Assembly: GCF_900106755.1 (NCBI RefSeq)
Contig: NZ_FNNN01000002.1
Span: 62,001 to 126,000, forward strand
Length of the DNA stretch: 64,000 nucleotides
Reading direction: 5' to 3'
From: Bacteroides faecis MAJ27
GTDB taxonomy: Bacteria; Bacteroidota; Bacteroidia; Bacteroidales; Bacteroidaceae
Position 1 is the stretch's first letter; every line of letters begins with the position of its first letter. The notes beneath the pieces were generated by a model, which searched no databases, was not told where the DNA came from, and worked only from the letters and a program-made list of their open reading frames with translations. Shown piece by piece: positions 55,558 to 63,994 of the stretch. The position numbers and the translations under genes were made by a program.

Positions 55558-56496
55558 TCAGCAGCCTACTCCTATAATAGATCGTTTTACAAAATTAATA
55601 ATCTGATTATTAGCTTCATCAATTTTCTTACTACGGAAAGGCTTAAGATACGTCTCGGTCACCGTAATCGAGGAATGCCCCATCGCTTCAGAGATAATAC
55701 CCGGATGAATCTCACAATAGTAGGCTGTCGTGGCCCATGTATGGCGGGCTGCGTACGAGCTCAACCTATCATTCAACCCCAGCATTTTGCCCAACAACAT
55801 GAGTTGCTGGTTGAAGCTGCGCAAGGCCAACTGATACTCGTGATAGGCTTCCTTCGTTCCTTCACCGCTTTTCAACAGCGGGAAAAGATAAGGAGAATCG
55901 GTATCACGACTCATATACCTTTTCAACAAGATCATCGCTTCCGGTGTAAGTGTCACCGACAAAGGGCGCCCCGTCTTCCGCCTGCGGTAAGTGATCACGT
56001 TATCCCTCAAATCACTTTTACGCAGATAGGCAAGATCGACAAACGGCAAGCCGCGAAGCAAAAACATTAATATAAACAGTTCTTGTGCGCGCCGTACAGT
56101 AGTAGGTACGGCAGAAGATGAAGATAGTTTAGTAAAGACTTTCTTCATGTCTTCATCACACAGTGCCCTCTTATGGTCTGCACGCGTACCTGTATAGACG
56201 TAACGGAACAGATGAGGTGTATAAATAATCATCCGACTATTAACCGCACGGTTGTACACCGCACGGAATGTCCTTAGATAGGTAGAAACGGTATTCCAGC
56301 TACATCCTCTCCCACGAAGGTGTACCTCAAACCCTTTTAGCCACTCCGGGGTAACTTTATCAAAAGAAAAATCCCCTTTCCCACAATAAGCAATGATGGC
56401 ATTGGTACTGCTACGATACACGTGCGCAGTACCAAAGCTTCCCCCCATCCGTAGCTCTTCGGCTACCTGCTTCATAAATGCTACTACTTTTAACAT
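55558..56496 (-). CDS. Tyrosine site-specific recombinase
   Basis: The 312-residue protein has a SAM-like N-terminal domain (about 10-100) and a catalytic domain with the R-H-R-H-Y set: LRGLPFVDLAYLRKSDL (Arg), ARHTWATTAYY (His/Arg), GHSSITVTETYL (His, Tyr). The size and pattern match Bacteroides invertases of the Tsr/Mpi-adjacent tyrosine class rather than large conjugative-element integrases. It ends eight bases from the inverted repeat, so it is the best candidate for inverting that segment. Its own promoter lies upstream on the minus strand near 56500. Confidence 0.9.
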   Translation of the reverse strand: MLKVVAFMKQVAEELRMGGSFGTAHVYRSSTNAIIAYCGKGDFSFDKVTPEWLKGFEVHLRGRGCSWNTVSTYLRTFRAVYNRAVNSRMIIYTPHLFRYVYTGTRADHKRALCDEDMKKVFTKLSSSSAVPTTVRRAQELFILMFLLRGLPFVDLAYLRKSDLRDNVITYRRRKTGRPLSVTLTPEAMILLKRYMSRDTDSPYLFPLLKSGEGTKEAYHEYQLALRSFNQQLMLLGKMLGLNDRLSSYAARHTWATTAYYCEIHPGIISEAMGHSSITVTETYLKPFRSKKIDEANNQIINFVKRSIIGVGC

Positions 56497-56928
56497 TGTA
56501 CTAAGTATTAAAATTTACACTCTAAATATACAAATATTTTAGTAACTTGGAACCTTATATATGTATATTTTATTCATTGTTTTGACTTTCGCCGGACAGA
56601 TGGATTTGATCCGGCAGAAAAGAAAAGAACAAACGAGAGAGAGGTTGAGTTCACGATACCCCTAAAAGCCCTAAACTCCCAGTCTACGAACATGCGAACA
56701 GGGACTAAAGAAAAAAATCATGAATATATCTACACAAAACAACAGGGAAAAAGAAGAATTGAAAGCTATGCTTACAGAGGTGAAATTTAAAATATATTTT
56801 TAATTACAAATATAAGAATTAACCAGAAAATAATTTAAATATTTTATTGTAACAAATATATTTTTAGTAATTTTGCAATGTCTTTACAGAATTGCACTAC
56901 ATATTTGTAACAATAAAATTATATTAAA
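56497..56928. other. Intergenic region with promoter, inverted repeat and a 27-codon ORF
   Basis: ATTTTATTGTAACAAATA (56841-56858) is mirrored at 56902-56919 with 17 of 18 pairs. Between them lies a TAATTTTG -7 box (56868-56875), so the repeat flanks the transcription start of the DUF4248 gene. A short ORF (56720-56803, MNISTQNNREKEELKAM...) is rich in polar residues and may be a fragment of a cassette gene. No other gene is visible. Confidence 0.5.
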
Positions 56929-57225
56929 ATGAACTTAGAAAACGAAAACGGAGAGATTACATGGGACATCAAAGGATTCAAGGCTTTCTCCGACCTGGCG
57001 ATGACATTCTTTCCGGAATACAGTAACATAGACGCGGCAAGCAAAAGAATGCGCGCAGAAATAGAAAATGACGAATCACTATTCAATGCCCTAAAACAGG
57101 CACACTATACGCACAACACCACACGTCTCAGCCCTAACCAGCAATATATACTGATATCCCTCTGGGGACCGTCTCACATTCATCTGCACTTCCGCTTCGG
57201 CACGCAAGAAACAGGGGAAGAATGA
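56929..57225 (+). CDS. DUF4248-family protein
   Basis: The 98-residue protein is a typical DUF4248: DLAMTFFPEYSNIDAASKRMRAEIENDE and a short C-terminus. These proteins are found in Bacteroides next to replication and amidase cassettes and are thought to bind DNA; evidence is circumstantial. It is the first gene of a cassette that continues with a replication protein, DnaB, HU and amidase. No signal peptide. Confidence 0.88.
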   Translation: MNLENENGEITWDIKGFKAFSDLAMTFFPEYSNIDAASKRMRAEIENDESLFNALKQAHYTHNTTRLSPNQQYILISLWGPSHIHLHFRFGTQETGEE

Positions 57226-57298
57226 AAGGGGCAAAAAACACAGAAAAAGTGAGTCGTCCGAACAATATTAATATAGATAATTATATTTATTAATAATA

Positions 57299-57402
57299 TA
57301 TGGGCGGGTGTATGGGCGGGTCTCTTTTTTTAATGCTCATAACAGACTAGATTTCAATCAGTTGCATCCACTCAAAAACGGGCGGTTGTATGGGCGGCTT
57401 AT
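57299..57402. repeat. Two copies of a GGGCGG direct repeat
   Basis: TATGGGCGGGTGTATGGGCG (from 57299) and a close copy with GGGCGGTTGTATGGGCGG (57380-57400) share about 18 of 20 bases, 80 bases apart. G-rich runs on an AT-rich background are unusual here. Confidence 0.5.
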
Positions 57403-57420
57403 TTTTCTGCAAATCCTCAA

Positions 57421-57502
57421 AATAGAGGCTCTAATTTCATCAAACAGAACCTCCATTTCTACTCAATAGAGGTTCTATTCTTAGCCAATAGAACCTCTAT
57501 TT
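57421..57502. repeat. Array D: four 16-base units, exact 22-bp period
   Basis: Units start at 57421, 57443, 57465 and 57487. Their cores are AATAGAGGCTCTAATT, AACAGAACCTCCATTT, AATAGAGGTTCTATTC and AATAGAACCTCTATTT. Units 3 and 4 are exact reverse complements over 15 bases, so the pattern alternates. It lies ~310 bases before the replication-protein gene, and a TACCTTCG box (57751-57758) follows. The arrangement resembles iteron or operator arrays. Confidence 0.8.
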
Positions 57503-57815
57503 TTCCCGGCGACTTTCACCGCAACCCTCCTGCCCTCAAATACAAGTTTACACTCCATCTCCTCTTTTTGGCTTTTCCCCATACCATTCAAGTCTTCCTT
57601 CCTGTCACTCTCCCCTGTTTTCGACATAAACCGAATGCTATTCTCATTACATTCCAACATTATTTTCAACTCGTTCCGTCCAAATACGCCAGCACCGTCC
57701 ATATTCGCCAAAACCGTCCATACGAACTTGACAAAAGATTCTCAATTTCGTACCTTCGGGCCGGATTTAAAGATCATTTGTCCACAACCAATAATATTAA
57801 TTTAATAACGATTCA

Positions 57816-58436
57816 ATGAAACAAATTACCGAGACATCCTTTCAACAAGGCTATTTCAAAATTCCCAGAACACTACTAAAACAACAGACAGGAAGCGGAC
57901 AGCTGGAAAATATGGGAGCTTTCTTCCAAGTCCTCTCGCACGCCAACTATTCGGAAACAACCTACAACATTCACGGACTGACGATCTTTTGCCAACGTGG
58001 CGAATCACTTATCAGCAACCTGCATTGGAGTATTTTATTTGGATGGACCCGGTATAAGACCGCCCGTTTCTTCAAAAGGCTGGAACGCGAAGGCATCATC
58101 GAGATCCTCCCCCACCCGGAGAAGACTTTCCATATCCGCATCATCAACTACGACCTATGGACTGGAAGTGCACAGCCTGCCGACTCCTCTCAGAAAGAGG
58201 AAGAATCATCCAAAGCTTTCCACACCTTTTGGGACAACTACCATCAGATCATGCGGAAGCCCAAAGTCAACGTCGCCCGTGCCCGCCACGAATGGGAGAA
58301 GCTCACGAAAGAAGAATGGCAACTTGCCATCGACCGTATCGAAGATGTCTACTACCACACCAACGACACCCGCTTCATCGCCCACGCCTCCACTTACCTG
58401 AAAGACAAAGCTTTCCTGAACGAATACATAGACTAA
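57816..58436 (+). CDS. wHTH replication-initiation/helicase-loader-like protein
   Basis: The 206-residue protein has a winged-helix N-terminal region (GAFFQVLSHANYSETTYNI, ISNLHWSILFGWTRYKTARFFKRLEREGIIEILPHP) and a C-terminal helical part (FHTFWDNYHQIMRKPKVNVARARHEWEKL, FIAHASTYLKDK). This is the layout of phage replisome organisers and DnaD/DnaT-like loaders. It is directly followed (20 bases) by dnaB and preceded by array D. An initiator or loader for the downstream helicase is the likeliest role. Confidence 0.82.
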   Translation: MKQITETSFQQGYFKIPRTLLKQQTGSGQLENMGAFFQVLSHANYSETTYNIHGLTIFCQRGESLISNLHWSILFGWTRYKTARFFKRLEREGIIEILPHPEKTFHIRIINYDLWTGSAQPADSSQKEEESSKAFHTFWDNYHQIMRKPKVNVARARHEWEKLTKEEWQLAIDRIEDVYYHTNDTRFIAHASTYLKDKAFLNEYID

Positions 58437-58455
58437 CCCCGACACCTCAAACATC

Positions 58456-59817
58456 ATGAACCAACAAGCCACCGAACTCGAAGAAGCCATCATAGGCGCC
58501 TGCCTGATAGAGCAGGAAGCCCTGCCACTCGTCGCCGACAAACTACGTCCCGAAATGTTCTACGACAACCGTCACCAACTGATCTTCGCCTGTCTGACAG
58601 CCATGTATCAGGCCGGCAAAAAGATCGACATACTCACCGTCAAGGAAGAACTCGTCCACCGGGGCAACCTGGAAGAAGCAGGCGGCGCATTCGCCATCGC
58701 ACAGCTGAGCAGCAAAGTCGCCTCTTCCGCCCACATCGAATACCATGCGCAGATCGTCCATCAGAAATACCTGGCACGCGAAGCCGTTCTCGGCTTCAAC
58801 AAGCTCCTCGCCTGCGCCATGGACGAAACAATGGACATCGGCGACACACTGATAGACGCCCACAACCTCCTCGACCGGCTCGAAGGCGAATCCGGCCACC
58901 AAGACCACATGCGGGATATGGAAACACTGATGGCCGACGCCCTCAAAGAAGCCGAAGACCGCATCGCCAAAAGCGTGAACGGCGTCACCGGCATTCCCAC
59001 CGGTTTGAACGAACTGGACAAGAAAACAGGCGGTCTGCAAGACGGAGAGATGGTGGTTATCGCCGCCCGTCCCTCGGTAGGAAAGACGGCCTTCGCCCTC
59101 CATCTGGCACGCAGTGCAGCATCAGCAGGAAAAGCGGTAGCCGTGTACAGCCTCGAAATGGAAGGGGAACGCCTTGCCGACCGGTGGTTACTCGCTGCCA
59201 GCAACATCAATCCATACCGGTGGCGAAACGGGCTTGCCAATCCGCAGGAAGTAGCGGAAGCACATACCACCTCCGGCGAGTTGTCGCAACTGCCCATTTA
59301 CGTGGACGACAACTCCTCTGTCAGCATGGAGCACGTCCGCTCCAGCGCACGACTGCTGAAAAGCCGCAAACAATGTGACATGGTCATCATCGACTACCTG
59401 CAACTTTGCGACATGACTACCAAGCAGCTCAACCGGAATCGTGAACAGGAAGTAGCGCAAGCTACCCGAAAAGCGAAGTCGCTTGCCAAAGAGCTGCATA
59501 TTCCGGTCGTACTGCTGAGCCAGTTGAACCGTGAGTCGGAGAACCGTCCCGGAGGCCGTCCGGAGCTGGCACACTTACGTGAGAGCGGGGCTATCGAGCA
59601 AGATGCGGATGTTGTAATGCTGCTCTACCGTCCGGCACAGCAGCGCATCACCATCGACAAGGAAAGCGGGTATCCGACAGAAGGATTGGGAGTGGTCATC
59701 GTAGCCAAACAACGCAACGGGGAGACAGGAAACGTCTACTTCGGGCACAACCAGTCTATGACAAAAATATATGATTACGTTCCGCCATTGGAATATATGA
59801 TGAAACATGCCAGATAG
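58456..59817 (+). CDS. dnaB: DnaB-type replicative helicase
   Basis: The 453-residue protein has an N-terminal DnaB dimerisation domain (ELEEAIIGACLIEQEALPLV) and a RecA-like motor: Walker A ARPSVGKTAFAL, Walker B MVIIDYLQL, and QLNRESENRPGGRPELAHLRESGAIEQDADVV near the end. A chromosomal dnaB should exist elsewhere, so this is probably the cassette's own helicase. The GC-rich codon use in this gene (about 58% G+C by eye) is higher than in its neighbours and may mark transfer. Confidence 0.93.
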   Translation: MNQQATELEEAIIGACLIEQEALPLVADKLRPEMFYDNRHQLIFACLTAMYQAGKKIDILTVKEELVHRGNLEEAGGAFAIAQLSSKVASSAHIEYHAQIVHQKYLAREAVLGFNKLLACAMDETMDIGDTLIDAHNLLDRLEGESGHQDHMRDMETLMADALKEAEDRIAKSVNGVTGIPTGLNELDKKTGGLQDGEMVVIAARPSVGKTAFALHLARSAASAGKAVAVYSLEMEGERLADRWLLAASNINPYRWRNGLANPQEVAEAHTTSGELSQLPIYVDDNSSVSMEHVRSSARLLKSRKQCDMVIIDYLQLCDMTTKQLNRNREQEVAQATRKAKSLAKELHIPVVLLSQLNRESENRPGGRPELAHLRESGAIEQDADVVMLLYRPAQQRITIDKESGYPTEGLGVVIVAKQRNGETGNVYFGHNQSMTKIYDYVPPLEYMMKHAR

Positions 59818-59921
59818 GGAGATATCAAGTTATATATATTATTACATTTTATAGTATAAATACCGGCTCTTTTCTTTTCTATTTTATTTTATATATTAGG
59901 GGAAAATAAAGTGCTATTTAC

Positions 59922-59952
59922 TTGACTTCGCCTCTCAGATTTCGTATCTTTG
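59922..59952 (+). promoter_or_regulatory. Consensus promoter of the HU-like gene
   Basis: TTG (59922-59924), 20 bases, TATCTTTG (59945-59952), then a ~50-base leader before the ATG at 60010. Confidence 0.7.
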
Positions 59953-60009
59953 TATTGTTAGAAAAAAGCATCACATAAGTATTAACCAAACCTTAACTTT
60001 TTAGAAATT

Positions 60010-60537
60010 ATGAATGTATTAGTAGAACGCTATCAACGCAGAAAGTATGTAAACCAGGAGAATGCTCCCATGTTGTATTACATCCGTCAGAAGTCGGGCA
60101 ATGTGAGGGTGATGGACATCGACACGATAGCTACCGCTATCGAAAGCAAGTCGGCACTGACCGCCGGAGATGTGAAGCATACCATCGAGGCTTTTGTGGA
60201 ACAACTGCGGGCATCGCTCACACAAGGCGACAAAGTGAAAATTGACGGACTGGGTACGTTCCACATCACGCTGACCAGTGACGGTACGGAGCTGATGAAG
60301 GAGTGTACGGTACGCAGCATTCGCCGTGTCAATGTGCGGTTCGTTGCGGACAAGGCGCTGAAGCTGATGAACGCAAGTCACACCAGTACCCGAAGCGAGA
60401 ATAATGTGGATTTCGTGCTGGGTGGTAAGAGTGACGAAGACGGAGGCGGAAACGGCGGCAATGGTGGAAACGGCGGTTCGGGCGGCAACACTCCCGGAGG
60501 GGATGATGGAGACGAGGCACCGGACCCGACAGTTTAA
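60010..60537 (+). CDS. HU-like DNA-binding protein with low-complexity tail
   Basis: The 175-residue protein has an HU/IHF-like body (LTAGDVKHTIEAFVEQLRASLTQGDKVKIDGLGTF at ~50-84) and a C-terminal Gly/Asn/Ser tail (GGGNGGNGGNGGSGGNTPGG from ~148). The family is the HU-like type common in Bacteroides cassettes. The tail is disordered and may drive condensation. It has its own promoter and a strong terminator, so it is probably made at high level. Confidence 0.88.
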   Translation: MNVLVERYQRRKYVNQENAPMLYYIRQKSGNVRVMDIDTIATAIESKSALTAGDVKHTIEAFVEQLRASLTQGDKVKIDGLGTFHITLTSDGTELMKECTVRSIRRVNVRFVADKALKLMNASHTSTRSENNVDFVLGGKSDEDGGGNGGNGGNGGSGGNTPGGDDGDEAPDPTV

Positions 60538-60550
60538 GACTGTAAACTAC

Positions 60551-60588
60551 ACATGGCGGGGAGATTTCAGCTCCGCCATGTTTTTTTC
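60551..60588 (+). terminator. Terminator of the HU-like gene
   Basis: ACATGGCGGGGAG (60551-60563) pairs with CTCCGCCATGT (60571-60581), followed by TTTTTTT. Strong Rho-independent form. Confidence 0.75.
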
Positions 60589-60652
60589 ACTAATATGATT
60601 GATCACTCTACCCGATTCTATTTTCTTTATTCACCAATGATTCAATAAATAT

Positions 60653-60946
60653 ATGTTAGACAAAATACTTGATATTATTATGACGATTCTCCCTTTCTTC
60701 GGAGGTCGCAAGAAACGCCAGCAAATGGCGCAGGAAGTGAAAGAGTTCAGCGAACTTGTGAAGGAACAATACGGCTTCCTGATGGCACAGCTCGAAAAGG
60801 TATTGAAAGATTACTTCGACCTGAGCGACCGGGTGAAGGAGATGCATGCGGAGATATTTTCCTTGAAAGGCAGGTTGTCGGAAGCGATGGCATTGCAGTG
60901 CGTCAACAAGGAGTGTATCCAACGCAAAAACAGTACGGACGCATGA
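60653..60946 (+). CDS. Small amphipathic coiled-coil protein before the amidase
   Basis: The 97-residue protein starts with a hydrophobic amphipathic helix (ILDIIMTILPFFGG), then a basic GRKKRQQ and a long coiled coil (~25-80). Two cysteines lie near the end (LQCVNKECIQ). Position directly before an amidase (ATGA overlap) suggests a lysis or holin-like partner or a phage-type membrane helper, but the helix is short for a holin. No family is recognised. Confidence 0.7.
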   Translation: MLDKILDIIMTILPFFGGRKKRQQMAQEVKEFSELVKEQYGFLMAQLEKVLKDYFDLSDRVKEMHAEIFSLKGRLSEAMALQCVNKECIQRKNSTDA

Positions 60947-61392
60947 GGACAATCAATCTAATTGTCGTCCACTGCTCCGCCACCCGGGAGGACAAGAGCT
61001 TCACCGAGCATGACTTGGAGACGTGTCACCGCCGTCGCGGATTCAACGGAACGGGGTATCATTTTTATATCCGCAGAAACGGTGATATCAAATCTACCCG
61101 CCCTATCGGACGTATCGGTGCTCACGCACGAGGTTTCAACAAGGAGAGTATAGGGATCTGCTATGAAGGTGGGTTGGACTGTCGGGGAGTGCCCAAAGAT
61201 ACGCGTACTTCGTGGCAGAAACATTCGCTACGGGTGCTTATCCTCACATTGCTGAAAGATTTTCCCGGTTGCCGCATTTGCGGGCATCGTGATCTCAGTC
61301 CCGATCTCAACGGGAACGGTGAGATAGAGCCGGAAGAATGGATCAAGGCGTGTCCTTGCTTTGAGGCAAGTAAGGAGTGGAACCGGGAGTAA
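60943..61392 (+). CDS. N-acetylmuramoyl-L-alanine amidase (Amidase_2, T7-lysozyme type)
   Basis: The protein (149 residues from the preferred start) has the Amidase_2 zinc set: His in IVVHCSATR, the catalytic region with GYHFYI, and GHRDLSPD, with a final CPCF. No signal peptide is present, so release must depend on another protein or lysis. I use the ATG at 60943, which overlaps the preceding stop as ATGA. In Bacteroides such amidases end small phage-like cassettes of unknown role. Confidence 0.9.
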   Translation: MRTINLIVVHCSATREDKSFTEHDLETCHRRRGFNGTGYHFYIRRNGDIKSTRPIGRIGAHARGFNKESIGICYEGGLDCRGVPKDTRTSWQKHSLRVLILTLLKDFPGCRICGHRDLSPDLNGNGEIEPEEWIKACPCFEASKEWNRE

Positions 61393-61399
61393 ATAAAAG

Positions 61400-61455
61400 A
61401 ATTCCCCTTATCTCTCGCCTGTCCGGTTGTGAGATAAGGGGAATTTTCTTTTTTC
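61400..61455. terminator. Bidirectional terminator between amidase and histone-like genes
   Basis: AATTCCCCTTATCTC (61400-61414) is an exact inverted match of GAGATAAGGGGAATT (61431-61445), with A-rich sequence before and T-rich sequence after the stem. It serves the plus-strand amidase gene and the minus-strand histone-like gene. Confidence 0.75.
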
Positions 61456-61480
61456 TGATATCTTAGTAGACTTCCAAATC

Positions 61481-61657
61481 TTATTTCTTAGAAGCTTCCA
61501 AAGATGCTTTACGGAATTCTTTCATTGCTTTTTCGATTTCCAAAGAAGCTTTACGAGCGCGAGTTCCTGCTGCTTTGTTACCGTTTTCAATCTGAGCGTT
61601 AGCATCTTTTGCGAAGTCAGCATACAGAGCTGCTACTTTTTCTACCAATTCTTTCAT
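61481..61657 (-). CDS. Histone H1-like (Hc1-type) small basic protein
   Basis: The 58-residue protein is Lys/Ala-rich (KASLEIEKAMKEFRKASLEASKK) and matches the Hc1-like histone H1 family annotated widely in Bacteroides. I use the ATG at 61657 (MKELVEKVAAL), since the extension from 61693 overlaps a TATTTTTG promoter box (61698-61691). It should bind DNA as an abundant nucleoid protein. Confidence 0.82.
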   Translation of the reverse strand: MKELVEKVAALYADFAKDANAQIENGNKAAGTRARKASLEIEKAMKEFRKASLEASKK

Positions 61658-61804
61658 AATCCTTTTATTTTTTTCGTTAATAATGTGCCGCAAAAATACA
61701 CTGTTTCCCGAAATAAACGCATAAAAACGATATTTTTTTTGAATTTATCTGCGAAAATAAACTAAAAAAAGGGCTTTTCGCCATTTTTCCCTACCTTTGT
61801 AGCC

Positions 61805-62452
61805 ATGAAAACGCTTACAGATACGGATTATATACATAGTTTGATAGCTGAAGGAGAGCATCAGCAACAGGACTTCAAATTTGAAATTTCAGACGCACGG
61901 AAAATCGCAAAAAGCCTCTCGGCATTTGCCAATACCGACGGAGGGCGGTTATTGATAGGCGTTAAAGACAACGGACGGATAGCCGGAGTACGATCTGAAG
62001 AAGAAAAATATATGATAGAAGCCGCTGCACAACTTTATTGTATTCCGGAAGTTGAATATACTTTACAGACATTTATCGTGGAAGGCAAGCAGGTACTGGT
62101 GGCCACCATCGAAGAAAGCCCGCACAAGCCTGTGTATGCAAAAGATGAAAACGGGAAACCTCTCGCCTATCTCCGCATCAAGGACGAGAATATCCTGGCG
62201 ACGCCTATTCATCTGCGTGTATGGCAGCAAAGTGACAGTCCACGGGGAGAACTGATCCGATACACGGAACGGGAACAGCTCCTGCTCGACCTGCTGGAAC
62301 AGGGTACTTTGCTTTCTCTCAACCGTTATTGTCGCCAGACCGGACTTTCCCGACGGGCAGCCGAACATCTGCTCGCCAAATTTGTTCGTTATGAAATAGT
62401 AGAGCCTGTATTCGAAAATCATAAATTCTATTTTCGGATAAAAAGCGAATAA
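61805..62452 (+). CDS. AlbA_2 (Schlafen-like) DNA-binding protein with C-terminal wHTH
   Basis: The 215-residue protein has an AlbA_2/Schlafen-type domain (QQDFKFEISDARKIAKSLSAFANTDGGRLLIGVKDNG at ~21-57) and a C-terminal winged helix (LSLNRYCRQTGLSRRAAEHLLAKF). Such proteins are transcriptional regulators or nucleic-acid enzymes. A TACCTTTG box (61792-61799) ends five bases before the ATG, implying a leaderless or near-leaderless transcript. Its target is unknown. Confidence 0.85.
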   Translation: MKTLTDTDYIHSLIAEGEHQQQDFKFEISDARKIAKSLSAFANTDGGRLLIGVKDNGRIAGVRSEEEKYMIEAAAQLYCIPEVEYTLQTFIVEGKQVLVATIEESPHKPVYAKDENGKPLAYLRIKDENILATPIHLRVWQQSDSPRGELIRYTEREQLLLDLLEQGTLLSLNRYCRQTGLSRRAAEHLLAKFVRYEIVEPVFENHKFYFRIKSE

Positions 62453-62498
62453 TGCAAGAGTTATCATTTTAGAAATGAACTAAATTATAAATTGAGGA

Positions 62499-62583
62499 TT
62501 AGGCACGGATTACACGGATTAACACGGTTATTTTACGTAATCATAGCACTAAAACCGTGTTAATCCGTGTAATCCGTGCCTAA
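62499..62583. repeat. 31-bp perfect inverted repeat, REP/MITE-like
   Basis: The two 31-base arms (62499-62529 and 62553-62583, with cores GGCACGGATTACACGG and CCGTGTAATCCGTGCC) are exact inverted copies with a 23-base loop. The GATTACACGGATTAACACGG motif is a dispersed palindromic element in Bacteroides genomes as far as I recall. It lies just upstream of the symporter start and ends 23 bases before its ATG. Confidence 0.85.
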
Positions 62584-62605
62584 ATATATTCTTTTCCATA
62601 CAAAT

Positions 62606-63994
62606 ATGAACTTTATCAACGAGATTAACGATATTCTCTGGACTTATATCCTGATTATCATGTTGCTAGGCTGCGCAATCTGGTTCAGCGTGCGGACAAG
62701 ATTCGTACAGTTCCGCATGATTCGCGAAATGATTGTATTGCTCAGCGAATCTGCCGGAAAAGGAAAGCACGGAGAAAAGCATGTGTCTTCTTTTCAAGCG
62801 TTTGCCATCTCCATTGCCAGCCGCGTAGGTACGGGAAACTTGGCAGGGGTTGCCACCGCCATCGCTATCGGAGGACCGGGAGCCGTTTTCTGGATGTGGG
62901 TCATTGCCCTGCTGGGAGCTTCAAGCGCATTCATCGAATCTACACTGGCGCAGCTGTATAAAATACGCGGAAAGGATTCTTTCGTCGGAGGCCCTGCCTA
63001 TTATATGAAGAAGGGATTGAAACAGCCTTGGATGGGGATGCTCTTCGCCGTACTTATCAGTATTACGTTCGGTTTTGCCTTTAACTCGGTACAAAGCAAT
63101 ACAATCTGTGCCGCTGCCGAACATGCTTTTGGTTTCGACCATACGGTGTTGGGAGGGATACTTACCGCACTGACTCTTCTCATCATCTTCGGAGGAATTC
63201 GCCGCATTGCCCGGGTAAGCAGTATTATCGTACCGATTATGGCATTGGGATACGTAGGACTGGCATTGGTCATCGTATTACTCAATATTACTCAGTTGCC
63301 GGGAGTCATCTCACTGATCGTAAGCCACGCTTTCGGCTGGGAACAGGCATTGGGAGGAGGAGTCGGAATGGCACTGATGCAAGGCATCAAGCGGGGACTT
63401 TTCAGCAATGAGGCGGGTATGGGATCGGCACCGAACGCGGCGGCAACGGCAAACGTCACTCATCCTGTGAAGCAGGGGCTGATACAAACGCTGGCTGTAT
63501 TCACCGATACACTACTGATTTGTACTTGCACGGCGTTTATCATTCTTTTTAGCGGTGCTCCGCTGGACGGTTCTGCCAACGGTGTTCAACTAACTCAGCA
63601 GGCGCTGACCAATGAGATCGGCGCATCCGGAGGGGTATTTGTTGCCGTAGCACTGTTCTTCTTCGCATTCAGCAGTATTCTGGGGAATTATTATTATGGA
63701 GAGGCAAACATTCGCTTCATCACCGAAAAGAAATGGGTACTGCACTCCTACCGGATATTGGTAGGCGGCATGGTACTCTTTGGCTCTGTTGCGACTCTTG
63801 ATATGGTATGGAGCCTGGCAGATATCACGATGGCGCTGATGGCTATCTGCAACCTGATTGCCATTCTTTTTCTCGGGAAGTACGCAGTACGGCTGCTCTC
63901 CGACTATCGCGCCCAAAAGAAAGCAGGCATCCAAAGTCCCGTTTTCAAGAAAGAGACTATGCCGGAGATCGAAAAGGACTTGGAATGTTGGTGA
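62606..63994 (+). CDS. Alanine/glycine:cation symporter (AGCS family)
   Basis: The 462-residue protein has about eleven membrane helices and the AGCS motifs GTGNLAGVATAIAIGGPGAVFWMW and GLFSNEAGMGSAPNAAATANV. It imports alanine, glycine or related amino acids with Na+ or H+. I use the ATG at 62606; the longer frame begins with GTG inside the inverted repeat. A large palindrome lies in its leader and could affect translation. Confidence 0.93.
   Translation: MNFINEINDILWTYILIIMLLGCAIWFSVRTRFVQFRMIREMIVLLSESAGKGKHGEKHVSSFQAFAISIASRVGTGNLAGVATAIAIGGPGAVFWMWVIALLGASSAFIESTLAQLYKIRGKDSFVGGPAYYMKKGLKQPWMGMLFAVLISITFGFAFNSVQSNTICAAAEHAFGFDHTVLGGILTALTLLIIFGGIRRIARVSSIIVPIMALGYVGLALVIVLLNITQLPGVISLIVSHAFGWEQALGGGVGMALMQGIKRGLFSNEAGMGSAPNAAATANVTHPVKQGLIQTLAVFTDTLLICTCTAFIILFSGAPLDGSANGVQLTQQALTNEIGASGGVFVAVALFFFAFSSILGNYYYGEANIRFITEKKWVLHSYRILVGGMVLFGSVATLDMVWSLADITMALMAICNLIAILFLGKYAVRLLSDYRAQKKAGIQSPVFKKETMPEIEKDLECW

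Noticed and set aside
57481..57711. Minus-strand 76-codon ORF behind array D
   Set aside because: It begins in no promoter context, ends inside the array unit, and is rich in low-complexity Lys/Glu; kept out for lack of support.
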